NCBI RefSeq assembly: GCF_000827555.1
Contig: NZ_CDOI01000148.1
Location: forward strand, 1-64,000
Length of the DNA stretch: 64,000 nucleotides
Source: Capnocytophaga canis
GTDB lineage: Bacteria > Bacteroidota > Bacteroidia > Flavobacteriales > Flavobacteriaceae
Direction of reading: 5' to 3'
Below are positions 18,017 through 27,249 of the stretch, piece after piece (position 1 is the stretch's first letter; every line of letters begins with the position of its first letter). Under the pieces are notes generated by a model. It worked only from the letters and a program-made list of their open reading frames with translations. It did no database searches and was not told the DNA's origin. The position numbers and the translations under genes were made by a program.

Positions 18017-19075
18017 ATGAAGAAAATAATACTATCTACCATCGGTTTAATTTTTTTATTATCTTGTAAAACAGATACTACGAACGCAAAAGAAGAAAAC
18101 GTACAGCAGTTGCTTCCCGAATCGCCTACGGAAGTAACCGTTATGCCATTACAATCTAAGCCATTTACGCACGAACTTGTTAGCAACGGTAAAATACACG
18201 CCTCACAAATGGTAGGTCTCAAATTCAAAGCTAACGAAAAGATTGCTCGTATTTTGGTTAAGAATGGTGATAACGTAACCCAAGGTCAGATAATCGCTGC
18301 TTTGGATGGATTTTCTTTTGAAAACAAATTACAACAAGCCCAAGACGATGTAAGTCGTGCCCGTTTGGAGTTGCAAGATATGCTTATCGGTCAAGGGTTT
18401 AAGCTGAAAGATTCCGCAAATGTCCCTCCGCAAACAATGGAACTTCTAAAAGTAAAAAGCGGTTACAACAAAGCATTAAGTCATTACAAAATGGCTAAAA
18501 ACGAACTTCAAGGTGTTACTTTGTACGCACCCATCAGCGGAACAATCGCCAACCTGAATAGTAAGCCCAACACATATCCTGATATGTCAAAAGACTTCTG
18601 TAATATCGTGAATCTGCACAGTATGGAAGTCAGCTTTCCTATTATGGAAAGTGAATTAGGGTTCGTACAAAAAGGAGGCGAGGTGGAAGTGATACCTTTT
18701 TCAATCCCTGATGTAAAAATCAAAGGAAAAATCACCGAAATCAATCCGTGGATTGACCAAAACGGAATGGTACAACTGAAAGCCTCTGTGGCATATCATC
18801 CGAAAATGGTGGAAGGAATGAGCGTTCGCGTAAGTATTTTCCGAGCATTGGAAAAACAGTGGGTAGTTCCCAAATCGGCAGTCGTTCTGCGTACCAATCG
18901 AAAAGTTCTTTTCACATTGAAAGACGGAAAAGCCTTTTGGAACTACGTTCAAACAGGTTTGGAGAATGCCACCGAGTACACCATAACAGGAGAAACCCTC
19001 AAAGAAGGCGACCCAATTATCGTTTCAGGAAATATTAATTTGGCTCACGAATCGCCTGTGGTGGTGAAAAAATAA
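18017..19075 (+). CDS. RND efflux periplasmic adaptor, lipoprotein form
   Basis: HlyD/AcrA-type membrane fusion protein, 352 residues from this start. The ATG at 18017 gives a lipoprotein signal (KKIILSTIGLIFLLSC) and is preferred to an in-frame ATG at 17954. The biotinyl-lipoyl halves flank a coiled hairpin (KANEKIARILVKNGDNVTQG, then LYAPISGTIANL). A beta-barrel domain follows with MVEGMSVRVSIF. Most likely partner is the RND permease at 22705, three genes downstream. No TolC-like outer-membrane gene is present. Confidence 0.9.
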   Translation: MKKIILSTIGLIFLLSCKTDTTNAKEENVQQLLPESPTEVTVMPLQSKPFTHELVSNGKIHASQMVGLKFKANEKIARILVKNGDNVTQGQIIAALDGFSFENKLQQAQDDVSRARLELQDMLIGQGFKLKDSANVPPQTMELLKVKSGYNKALSHYKMAKNELQGVTLYAPISGTIANLNSKPNTYPDMSKDFCNIVNLHSMEVSFPIMESELGFVQKGGEVEVIPFSIPDVKIKGKITEINPWIDQNGMVQLKASVAYHPKMVEGMSVRVSIFRALEKQWVVPKSAVVLRTNRKVLFTLKDGKAFWNYVQTGLENATEYTITGETLKEGDPIIVSGNINLAHESPVVVKK

Positions 19076-19088
19076 GTTAAGATATTGA

Positions 19089-19115
19089 CATTTTTAAAGT
19101 TACGCTTTAAAAATG
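19089..19115. terminator. Hairpin after the adaptor gene
   Basis: Perfect 11-bp stem CATTTTTAAAG/CTTTAAAAATG with a 5-nt loop, 13 bp after the stop codon. A/T-rich, so weak; no long T-run. A near copy (21 of 22 bases) of its core recurs at 19177-19198, ending in the start codon of the next gene. Confidence 0.5.
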
Positions 19116-19143
19116 CCTGAAAATTAAATACGAGAATCTTGTA

Positions 19144-19151
19144 TATATTTG
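19144..19151 (+). promoter_or_regulatory. -7 element before the AAA/DUF4143 gene
   Basis: TATATTTG, 45 bp before the start codon. No TTG at the usual distance. Suggests the gene can be read on its own. Confidence 0.4.
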
Positions 19152-19195
19152 TGGAATATATTATTTTTGGACAAAATTAAAGTTGCGCTTTAAAA

Positions 19196-20362
19196 ATGTC
19201 GAATATTAATATAAATATTAGAAGAGAATTATCCAGTGAGCTCATAAGATTGAGTGATTTTTACTCAGTTTTGGTAGTTACAGGGCCGAGGCAGTCGGGA
19301 AAAACAACCCTTTGTAAGGTGAATTTTCCTTCCTATCACTATGTGAATATGGAAGATATTGCTTTACGAGAACAAATTATGCTCAATCCGAAAGCATTTT
19401 TGAAACAATTTCCAAAAGGGTTAATCATTGATGAGGTTCAAAATGTTCCTGAATTGCTTTCGTATATTCAAGTAGTTGTAGATGAGGATAATTCACGAAA
19501 ATTTGTTCTCACGGGGAGCAACAATTTTTCATTGATGCAAGGTATCACACAATCTTTGGCAGGTAGAGTTTCCGTTTTTACGCTGTTGCCTCTTTCGCTA
19601 CAAGAATTAGGAGATATTCCATATAGAACAGACACTAACACATTGATTATCAATGGTGGGTATCCAGCTGTTTGGGCGAAGAAAATCCCTGTCCAAGACG
19701 TTAGCCGAAATTATTACAACACTTACATAGAGCGAGATGTGAGGCAATTGATGAAGGTCAAAAACTTATCTAACTTTCAAACTTTTATGAAGTTATGCGC
19801 TGGACGCGTAGGGACAGAATTGAACATAAATGCTTTATCGAACGAAATAGGGATTTCATCGCCCACACTTAAAGAATGGTTTAGCATTTTGGAAGCATCG
19901 TACATTGTTTTCCGTTTGCCTCCATTCTTCAAAAATATAGGTAAAAGATTGGTGAAATCACCTAAAATATATTTTTACGATACAGGGTTGGCGTGTTTTC
20001 TTTTGGGAATAGAAACACCACAACAATTGGCGGTGCATCCGTTACGGGGAGTATTGTTTGAAAATATGGTAGTTTTAGAGTTTTTTAAAAATAAGTTTAA
20101 TAAAGGGGTTTTACCAAACTATTATTTCTATCGGGATAAAAACCAAAAAGAAGTGGATTTGATAGAAGAAAAAGCCAATGAAATCAAGGCTTATGAAATA
20201 AAATCAGCACAGCTTTTCAATAAGAATTTTATAAAGAATTTAGACTATATCAAGAATCTATTAGGAGAAGAAGTGATTTCTACCCAAGTGATTTACGATG
20301 GAGAATTAACAGTCCATTCATCTGAAAACGGAATGGTTAATTTTAGAAATATTCATTTTTGA
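19196..20362 (+). CDS. AAA ATPase with DUF4143 domain
   Basis: A 388-residue soluble P-loop protein with Walker A GPRQSGKTTL (about residue 30), Walker B GLIIDEVQNVP and sensor-like KFVLTGSNNF. A winged-helix-like middle (ALSNEIGISSPTLKEWFSIL) and a C-terminal DUF4143 nuclease-like region (YYFYRDKNQKEVDLIEE, YEIKSAQ) follow. This is a widespread family of uncertain role, often in accessory or toxin-like contexts. It interrupts the RND/propeller gene set and has its own -7 element, so it looks like an inserted cargo gene. Confidence 0.88.
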   Translation: MSNININIRRELSSELIRLSDFYSVLVVTGPRQSGKTTLCKVNFPSYHYVNMEDIALREQIMLNPKAFLKQFPKGLIIDEVQNVPELLSYIQVVVDEDNSRKFVLTGSNNFSLMQGITQSLAGRVSVFTLLPLSLQELGDIPYRTDTNTLIINGGYPAVWAKKIPVQDVSRNYYNTYIERDVRQLMKVKNLSNFQTFMKLCAGRVGTELNINALSNEIGISSPTLKEWFSILEASYIVFRLPPFFKNIGKRLVKSPKIYFYDTGLACFLLGIETPQQLAVHPLRGVLFENMVVLEFFKNKFNKGVLPNYYFYRDKNQKEVDLIEEKANEIKAYEIKSAQLFNKNFIKNLDYIKNLLGEEVISTQVIYDGELTVHSSENGMVNFRNIHF

Positions 20363-20394
20363 AAATTGGATAAAAACCAATAAATTACAGAAAC

Positions 20395-21489
20395 ATGACA
20401 AAAAGAATTTTATCTGCATTTTTACTTATGCTGGGTTTGTTTTCTTGTCAAGATGTTGACAATCAGCGCAAACAGATTAAAACCGAAAAGCTAACGGGAA
20501 CCAAAATCAAAGCAGATGATTTTGTAGGAAAATGGATTCTCGGCGTTGTTCAAGATTCGATTGCTTTGGTGACAAGTCCCAGTGGCGAATCATTGGTCGA
20601 GATGTATATTTTGAAAAATGAAGAGATAATTTTCTCCCAAAAAATACTAAACCGAGGCGGAGGTCCTAAGGAATTATTAGCTCCTTTTTATGCCACTTCA
20701 CTAACCTTTTTGTCATTTTGTGATTTCACTCAAAATGGAAAAATGTTGCATATACGTAAGGATGCCATAAATGATTTTAACATTGATAAATTGGAAAACA
20801 GCAAATTACCCATAATAGGAATGTATCCAACTAAGTATCTAAATGGGTATCTGTGGTTGGATGATGAGCGAGTTATGTACATAGGTGGAGAAACTGGAGA
20901 GGCTAATATATTAACGGTAGTTGATGTTGCAAAACAGCAATCTATACCAACGGGAATGTGGTTTGAAGATGATTACAAAGGGGATAACATTATCAAACAA
21001 GGTGCTTATGGCATAAATGCTAGTATATACCAACATCCGAGTAAATCAATTTATGTATATGCTTGTGGGTTTGGTCAGTATGTGGAAACTTTTACCTTGA
21101 ATTCGGAATATCAGGTAGAAAACAGAAAAATAATTTTAGATAAAAAGCCCATCTATGAAGCATATCCTGATGGATTAAATTCTAAAATAAAGGATAGTGA
21201 TAGACATAATCCGCAGGGGGTAAAGAATGTTTTTCCAACAGAAAAATATTTGTATGTAATGCTCGAAAATCCTTTTTATAACGAAAATGGAAACCTAACT
21301 TCCTACAAAGGATACTCTTCCTTTCATAATGATGTGATTCAGGTATTTGATTGGGAGGGAAATCACATCAAAAATATTGAATTGGAATTGCCTTCCCAAT
21401 TATTAGCGTGGGATGCTAAAAATAAAAAATTATACGCTGTAACTGAGGGAGAGGAATTGGATACGTTAATGCGATATGAGTTAGAGTAG
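20395..21489 (+). CDS. BF3164-type (TolB-like) propeller lipoprotein
   Basis: A 364-residue lipoprotein (AFLLMLGLFSC, Cys about 18) of the BF3164/TolB-like propeller group found in Bacteroidetes. It shows FSQKILNRGGGPKELLAPF and later VFDWEGNHIKNIELEL blade motifs. The 27 bp spanning its start (20378-20404) are identical to those of the next gene (21562-21588), pointing to tandem duplication. Function unknown; surface or periplasmic binding is the likely role. It lies between the adaptor and permease of the RND pump. Confidence 0.8.
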   Translation: MTKRILSAFLLMLGLFSCQDVDNQRKQIKTEKLTGTKIKADDFVGKWILGVVQDSIALVTSPSGESLVEMYILKNEEIIFSQKILNRGGGPKELLAPFYATSLTFLSFCDFTQNGKMLHIRKDAINDFNIDKLENSKLPIIGMYPTKYLNGYLWLDDERVMYIGGETGEANILTVVDVAKQQSIPTGMWFEDDYKGDNIIKQGAYGINASIYQHPSKSIYVYACGFGQYVETFTLNSEYQVENRKIILDKKPIYEAYPDGLNSKIKDSDRHNPQGVKNVFPTEKYLYVMLENPFYNENGNLTSYKGYSSFHNDVIQVFDWEGNHIKNIELELPSQLLAWDAKNKKLYAVTEGEELDTLMRYELE

Positions 21490-21578
21490 TGTCTATAATA
21501 GGGGCATACGCATATAGTATGCTTTTAAACAGCAAACATTTAAATTACAACCGCTAATAATCAATAAATTACAGAAAC

Positions 21579-22676
21579 ATGACAAAAACAATTTTACTAA
21601 TGTTGTTGTTTGCAATCGGATTGTTTTCTTGTGAAGACAAAAAGCAAGATCAAACAAATGGAATACGTATTTTAAAAATTCAAGATTCTGAAAAACAAGA
21701 AGTTATTGAGAAAATAACGTATCTTCCTATTCAAGAAGATGAACAGTTTTTGTTTTCTGAATTATCGAAAGTAATCATTAAAAACGATTGTATTTATATC
21801 TTGGATTTACACCAATCCAACTCGCTTCTATGTTTCTCAAAATCAGGGAATTTTATAAGAAAAATAGGCAATCAAGGACAAGCATCGGATGAGTATATTC
21901 GTTTACAAGATTTTGATGTAGATGATTCGCATGTATATTTATACGATAGAAGACAAAAGAAAATGTTGACTTATGATTTGGAGGGAAATTTTATCGAAAG
22001 TAAAAAAACTCCTTTTGTAGGTAAAAATTTTAAGGTATTGCCAAATCAACAATTTCTTTTTGCTTTGGCGAAAGGGGATGGAAAAGAGCCTTTACTTGTG
22101 CAGACATCCGCTGATTTTGCAGATCAGAAAAATATACTAAATTTCCAAAAAGAATACGTTGACGACAACGGAACGCCTACCGTTTTTCAGCCTTCACAAG
22201 AGCATATTTTATTTAACAGAACGGTCAATGATTCTGTATTTGTGTTGAATAAGACTGGTGCGATAGCTTCTACCTATGTCTTTGATTTTGGAACTAAAAA
22301 AGTACCTAATGACTTAAAAAACAGCTATGAGACCTTGGTGGAAGTTAGAAAAGAAAATGATTTTGCTTATCTGATAGGTGCACCATTGCTGATTCATAAT
22401 AGATATTTGGTAAGTGAAATTTTTTATGAGGGTAGTAAAGCTACTTTACTATATGATTTGAACGAAGATAAATGTGAAATAACTCAATGGTTGCCTGAAA
22501 AAATGTATTCAACAGACATCATTCTACCAACAGCTGCTTTTGATAATGGGGTTGTTGGCTGGATGGATATCGATGTTTACGATGTTTTGAAAGAAAAACC
22601 AACACTTTCTGGTGATTTGATGAAGCATTTAGAAGAAGGGGGTAAAATACTTACGTTTTACCATTTTAAAAAATAA
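21579..22676 (+). CDS. 6-bladed beta-propeller lipoprotein
   Basis: A 365-residue lipoprotein (LLFAIGLFSC, Cys about 18). Blade motifs include LLCFSKSGNFIRKIGNQGQASDEY and MLTYDLEGNFIESKKTPF, matching the PF17170-like propellers. It ends 28 bp before the RND permease and is almost certainly co-transcribed with it. More similar in blade layout to the 16750 and 50712 products than to the immediately preceding BF3164-type gene, despite the shared 27-bp start region. No catalytic motif is seen. Confidence 0.85.
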   Translation: MTKTILLMLLFAIGLFSCEDKKQDQTNGIRILKIQDSEKQEVIEKITYLPIQEDEQFLFSELSKVIIKNDCIYILDLHQSNSLLCFSKSGNFIRKIGNQGQASDEYIRLQDFDVDDSHVYLYDRRQKKMLTYDLEGNFIESKKTPFVGKNFKVLPNQQFLFALAKGDGKEPLLVQTSADFADQKNILNFQKEYVDDNGTPTVFQPSQEHILFNRTVNDSVFVLNKTGAIASTYVFDFGTKKVPNDLKNSYETLVEVRKENDFAYLIGAPLLIHNRYLVSEIFYEGSKATLLYDLNEDKCEITQWLPEKMYSTDIILPTAAFDNGVVGWMDIDVYDVLKEKPTLSGDLMKHLEEGGKILTFYHFKK

Positions 22677-22704
22677 ATAGGAATAATCTGTCAGAAAAAG
22701 TAAC

Positions 22705-25700
22705 ATGATAAAATTCTTACTTACGCGTCCGATAGCAGTACTGATGAGCTTTTTAGGGCTTATCATCGTAGGAGCCATTACTTTTGGTTCGTTGCCTGTT
22801 TCTTTGTTGCCTGATATTCCCATTCCCGAAATTACGGTACAGGTTACGGGCGAAAATGTATCGGCACGTGAGTTAGAAAACACAGTCGTTACTCCCATTC
22901 GTCAGCAACTGCTACAAGTGGGTAAATTGCGTGATATTACAAGCGAAACCCGTGACGGAAACGCCATTATTCGTCTGAAATTTGATTATGGCACGAATAC
23001 CGATTTGGCTTTTATTGAAGTCAACGAAAAAATTGACGGCTCTATGAGTCGTTTGCCTCGTGATACCAAACGTCCGCAAGTGGTGAAAGCGAGTGCTACC
23101 GATATTCCCGTTTTTTACCTAAACCTTTCTCTTAAAGACGAAAAAAGCTATTCCGAACCTGATGAACAGCGTTTTTTGGAACTGTCAGAATTTGCTCAAA
23201 ACATCGTAAAACGCCGCATCGAACAACTTCCCGAGGTGGCAATGGCTGATATTACGGGCTATATGCAACAGCATATCCGCATCATCCCCAATATGGATTT
23301 TTTGGAAACGGTTGGACTTCAACTCTCGGATATTGAAAATACACTACAAGCCAACAACGTAGAGCCTGGTAGTATGGTGGTTCGTGATGGCTATTACGAA
23401 TATAATATCAAATTTTCATCGGTGCTTCGTACCATAGAAGATGTTAAAAACATTTATTTCAGAAAGGGTGACCGACTTTTGCAACTCGAAGATTTTGCCC
23501 AAGTAGAATTATCCAAAAAAGGGGAAACGGGTCTTTCGGTTACAGATGGCAAACGCAGTGTAACGTTGGCAATCATCAAACAGTCCGATGAGACAATGCA
23601 AAATCTCAAAGAAAGCCTGTACCAAACCCTTGACAATCTTGAAAAATCATATCCCGATGTTCAGTTTTCTATTAATCGAAATCAAACAGAATTACTTGAC
23701 TACACTATCAGTAATCTGAATCAAAACTTGTTTTTAGGCTTTGTCTTGGTGTTTTTGGTGGCCATCTTCTTTTTAGGAGATGCCAAATCGCCTATGATCA
23801 TCGGGCTGAGTATGTTTTCGGCTTTGATTATTTCATTTGTCTTTTTCTATTTGTTTGACAAATCGCTAAATATCATATCTTTATCAGGAATGATATTAGC
23901 TTTGGGAATGATGATTGACAGTGCCATTATCGTTACGGATATCATCACCCAACATCGGGAAAAAGGCGAAACTTTGTTTGACGCTTGTGTAAAAGGTACT
24001 AATGAGGTGATTACGCCCATTTTGAGTTCTACTTTTACCACTATCGCCGTTTTTTTACCTCTGATTTTTTTAAGTGGGATTTCGGGAGCCATCTTTTTAG
24101 ATCAAGCCTTTGCCGTAAGTGTAGGGCTGTTGGTTTCGTATTTTACGGGAATTATTCTGCTTCCGATTTTGTATCATACCTTTTATCACAAAAAATGGCT
24201 TTCCAAAACTACTATTTTTCGAAAAACACAACAAAAAATTGATAAAATATTATTTTCAAGCTATGATAAAGGCTTCAATTTTACATTTTCACACAAGAAA
24301 CCATTGTTTTTAGCAATTATTTTGATGATTCCGCTATGTTTTTTGTTGTTTAGGGTGGTTCCGAAGTCCAATATGCCTCATTTAGACCACATCGAACTCA
24401 TCGCTAAGGTAGAATGGAATGAAAATATCCATATTGACGAAAATAAAAAACGAACTGACAAACTATTTCAGTCTGTGGATGAGTGGACAGTAGAAAGTGC
24501 TGGATATATAGGTAATAAACAGTATTTGTTAGAGAAAGAAAACAACCTATCCATCACGGAATCAGAGGTATATTTCAAAGCAAATTCTCCAAAGGAAATA
24601 GAAAAAATTAAAGAAAATCTAAGCCAATGGATGCATAAAAATTATCCACAAGCAGTGCTTACATTTGCTCCTCCAAAAAATATTTTTGAAAAGATTTTCG
24701 ATACCAATGAAGCTGACATAATCGCTCAGTTGTACTCAAAAAATCGACAAAAAACTCCTTCCATTGCCGATATTAAGCAAGTACAGACACGTATCGAACA
24801 GAACTCAGGTGTCTCTTCAGTAGATATTGCCTTTGAAGAGCAGTTTGTCATTACCGTAGATAAAGAAAAACTGTTACGTCACAAAGTGGATTACAGTGAG
24901 GTGCATCGTGAGCTTAAAACAGCCTTTAAGAACAACGAAATAGCTACCCTGCGTTCATATCAACAATATTTACCCATAACCCTTTCAGGAAACTTGCAAA
25001 CCATCAATCAGGTACTTCAAAACACAATGGTTCGCACCAACTTACGGGACGAAAACGAACAATTTATAAAAATCCCGTTGCAGTCTTTGCTTAGCTTTTC
25101 GAAAGGACAAGATTTAAAAACAATCGTTTCGGGTAAAAACGGGGAGTATATTCCGCTTGTATATCCAAGTTTGGAAAATGTCGAAAACTTTATACAAGCT
25201 ACTGAAAACGAACTTAAAAATGATTCACAGTGGGAAGTACAATTTGCAGGTGGGTTCTTTTCGAGCCAAAAAATGCTTGGTGAATTGGTCGTTGTACTCA
25301 TTATTTCCATATTATTGATGTACTTTATATTAGCAGCTCAATTTGAGAGTTTTACTCAACCTCTTATTGTACTTGCTGAATTACCTATTGATATTGCTTT
25401 TGCTTTGTTACTTCTGTGGGGTACGGGGCACACGCTTAACCTGATGAGTGCCATTGGGATTGTAGTTTCTTGCGGAATTATCATCAATGACAGTATTTTA
25501 AAAATTGATATGATTAACGAACTTCGTAAAGTGAATGTACCTTTGATGGAAGCCATACATACCGCAGGACAAAGGCGTTTACGTTCCATTATGATGACTT
25601 CTTTAACCACAATTTTGGCAATGACACCGCTTTTGTTTTCGTTTGATATGGGTTCAGAATTGCAAAAGCCTCTTGCGGTTGCAATGATAGGAACAATGAT

Positions 25701-25773
25701 GATGGGAACATTGGTAAGTTTGTTTATTATTCCGCTGATTTATTGGTTGATTTATAGAGATAAAAACAAATAG
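22705..25773 (+). CDS. RND efflux permease
   Basis: Inner-membrane pump of 1022 residues with the usual RND duplication: twelve membrane helices and two large periplasmic loops (about 35-330 and 555-850). It starts MIKFLLTRPIAVLMSFLGL. Ion-relay sites differ from AcrB. The TM4 motif is GMMIDSAIIVTD (D405 kept, the second Asp replaced by S406). The TM10 motif is GIIINDSILKID (Asn928-Asp929 where AcrB has Lys-Asn). Probably works with the adaptor at 18017 and an outer-membrane channel encoded elsewhere. Substrate unknown. Confidence 0.93.
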   Translation: MIKFLLTRPIAVLMSFLGLIIVGAITFGSLPVSLLPDIPIPEITVQVTGENVSARELENTVVTPIRQQLLQVGKLRDITSETRDGNAIIRLKFDYGTNTDLAFIEVNEKIDGSMSRLPRDTKRPQVVKASATDIPVFYLNLSLKDEKSYSEPDEQRFLELSEFAQNIVKRRIEQLPEVAMADITGYMQQHIRIIPNMDFLETVGLQLSDIENTLQANNVEPGSMVVRDGYYEYNIKFSSVLRTIEDVKNIYFRKGDRLLQLEDFAQVELSKKGETGLSVTDGKRSVTLAIIKQSDETMQNLKESLYQTLDNLEKSYPDVQFSINRNQTELLDYTISNLNQNLFLGFVLVFLVAIFFLGDAKSPMIIGLSMFSALIISFVFFYLFDKSLNIISLSGMILALGMMIDSAIIVTDIITQHREKGETLFDACVKGTNEVITPILSSTFTTIAVFLPLIFLSGISGAIFLDQAFAVSVGLLVSYFTGIILLPILYHTFYHKKWLSKTTIFRKTQQKIDKILFSSYDKGFNFTFSHKKPLFLAIILMIPLCFLLFRVVPKSNMPHLDHIELIAKVEWNENIHIDENKKRTDKLFQSVDEWTVESAGYIGNKQYLLEKENNLSITESEVYFKANSPKEIEKIKENLSQWMHKNYPQAVLTFAPPKNIFEKIFDTNEADIIAQLYSKNRQKTPSIADIKQVQTRIEQNSGVSSVDIAFEEQFVITVDKEKLLRHKVDYSEVHRELKTAFKNNEIATLRSYQQYLPITLSGNLQTINQVLQNTMVRTNLRDENEQFIKIPLQSLLSFSKGQDLKTIVSGKNGEYIPLVYPSLENVENFIQATENELKNDSQWEVQFAGGFFSSQKMLGELVVVLIISILLMYFILAAQFESFTQPLIVLAELPIDIAFALLLLWGTGHTLNLMSAIGIVVSCGIIINDSILKIDMINELRKVNVPLMEAIHTAGQRRLRSIMMTSLTTILAMTPLLFSFDMGSELQKPLAVAMIGTMMMGTLVSLFIIPLIYWLIYRDKNK

Positions 25774-25795
25774 TTCACTCAGTCCGAAAATTAAA

Positions 25796-25941
25796 GACAA
25801 TGTGGTAAAAAATGGTGCTTAAAAACCTTGTAAAGTATTGTTTTTTTAAAGAGTTATAATGAAATCACTTCGATTATAACTCCTGCAAATATATAAAAAT
25901 AAGTAACTATGATTTTTAAAAGACTTTTTTACCACATTGCC
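25796..25941. mobile_element. MITE-like element with 15-bp terminal inverted repeats
   Basis: CAATGTGGTAAAAAA at 25798-25812 is perfectly inverted at 25925-25939, enclosing a 146-bp non-coding segment. The first 26 bp (25796-25821) recur exactly at 43175-43200 without the partner arm. It lies between two convergent genes. Mobility is inferred from the repeat structure. Confidence 0.5.
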
Positions 25942-25948
25942 AAAAATA

Positions 25949-25984
25949 AAAGAAGCTGTCTAAAAAACATAGGACAGCTTCTTT
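25949..25984. terminator. Bidirectional terminator between RND permease and tsf
   Basis: Perfect 12-bp stem AAAGAAGCTGTC/GACAGCTTCTTT with a 12-nt loop. T-rich flanks lie on both sides. Shares the CTGTCTAAAA core of the operon-end repeat family. Confidence 0.85.
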
Positions 25985-26007
25985 ATTATAAATTATTTCC
26001 CTATAAA

Positions 26008-26970
26008 TTACAAACTAACGCGTTTGAATGTAGTGATTTCAACTCCTTTTGAAGCCACATACTGAGACACTTTCTTAGTTTCATCAGATATATATACTTG
26101 ATCTAATAAAGCCTTCTCTTGGTCTAATGAAGTGTTATCACTAATGAAGCGTTGCAATTTTCCAGGAAGGATTTTGTCCCAAATTTGCTCTGGTTTTCCT
26201 TCTGCTTTCAATTCAGCTTTCGCATCTTCTTCCGCTTGTTTCAACACTTCGTCCGTAAGTTGAGCATACGATACATATTTAGGAACATTTTTCAAAGGTT
26301 TCCCTAAACGCACTAATTCCTCATTCTCTTTTTCAATAACAGCGATACGAGCCTCTGTTTCTTTCGCAATATAGTCAGCAGAAAAATCTTTGTAAGACAA
26401 TGTTTCGGCACCCATAGCAGCGATTTGCATAGCCAAGTTTTTAGAAACATCATTAGCGTCAGCGACATTAGCTGACAAACCTACCAAAGCAGCAATCTTA
26501 TTACCGTGGTGTATATACGCACCTACAAAAGGAGCCTCTATTTTTTCGAAAGCCCCTACTTCGATTTTCTCACCAATAACTCCTGTTTGTTCAGTCAATT
26601 TTTCAGCAACTGTTATTCCCTTATAGTCAGCTGCCAACAATTCCTCTTTTGAATTCACAGAAAGAGCCATCTCAGCCAAATCTTTTGCCAAAGCAACAAA
26701 GGATTCATTTTTAGCTACGAAATCCGTCTCACAATTCAATGAAACGATAGCTCCTTTAGTGTTATCTCCGTTTACTTTTGCAATAACAGCTCCCTCGCTT
26801 GAATCACGGTCAGCTCTTTTTGCAGCAACTTTTTGTCCCTTTTTACGTAGGATTTCAATAGCTTTGTCGAAATCTCCTTCTGCTTCAATCAAAGCACCTT
26901 TACAATCCATCATACCAGCTCCTGTGGCTTGTCTCAATTTGTTTACATCTGCGGCTGTAATATTTGCCAT
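26008..26970 (-). CDS. tsf: Elongation factor Ts
   Basis: Guanine nucleotide exchange factor for EF-Tu. The 320-residue product has the N-terminal UBA-like start (TAADVNKLRQATGAGMMDCK), the core TDFVAKNESFVALA and the IWDKILPGKLQRFI region. Slightly longer than the E. coli protein. Last gene of the rplM-rpsI-rpsB-tsf group, 279 bp after rpsB, which is a wide gap for this pair. A strong terminator lies 24 bp downstream. Confidence 0.97.
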   Translation of the reverse strand: MANITAADVNKLRQATGAGMMDCKGALIEAEGDFDKAIEILRKKGQKVAAKRADRDSSEGAVIAKVNGDNTKGAIVSLNCETDFVAKNESFVALAKDLAEMALSVNSKEELLAADYKGITVAEKLTEQTGVIGEKIEVGAFEKIEAPFVGAYIHHGNKIAALVGLSANVADANDVSKNLAMQIAAMGAETLSYKDFSADYIAKETEARIAVIEKENEELVRLGKPLKNVPKYVSYAQLTDEVLKQAEEDAKAELKAEGKPEQIWDKILPGKLQRFISDNTSLDQEKALLDQVYISDETKKVSQYVASKGVEITTFKRVSL

Positions 26971-27039
26971 AATTTTGTGTTGTATTTTATATTAATAAAT
27001 TCGTTAAAAAAGAAGAAGTAATTACGTTTTGAAAGGCAT

Positions 27040-27248
27040 ATTTCGCAAACATAATTACTTCGTTATCTGATTTTAGAGAGTATCTGAAATATTAAAACTT
27101 GAAAAACTCTGTCATTGTTTCCCTATTTGGTCAGGATGGCGTTGAACGAGAGAAAAGAATCTTTGACAAATAAAAAAATCAAATTCTCAATGACTCCGTT
27201 ACACTACACTCTGAATGACATTCAAACAATCTCTCAAATAGTGTAATA
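27040..27248. other. rpsB-tsf spacer carrying a possible dispersed repeat
   Basis: Read on the minus strand it contains GTCATTCAGAGTGTAGTGTA, then GAGTCATTGAGAATTTG and AAGATTCTTTTCTC. These resemble intergenic repeats seen in other Bacteroidetes (GTCATTxxGA...GAATCT pattern, recalled from general knowledge). No second copy was seen in this window. No gene or clear terminator was found. Confidence 0.35.
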
Positions 27249-27249
27249 A

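Noticed and set aside
16722-22704. Search for an NVEALA/GG-type small peptide gene next to the propeller lipoproteins, as seen in Bacteroides
   Set aside because: No gap in the island contains a small frame with such a leader. The two tiny frames at 16621-16700 do not fit.
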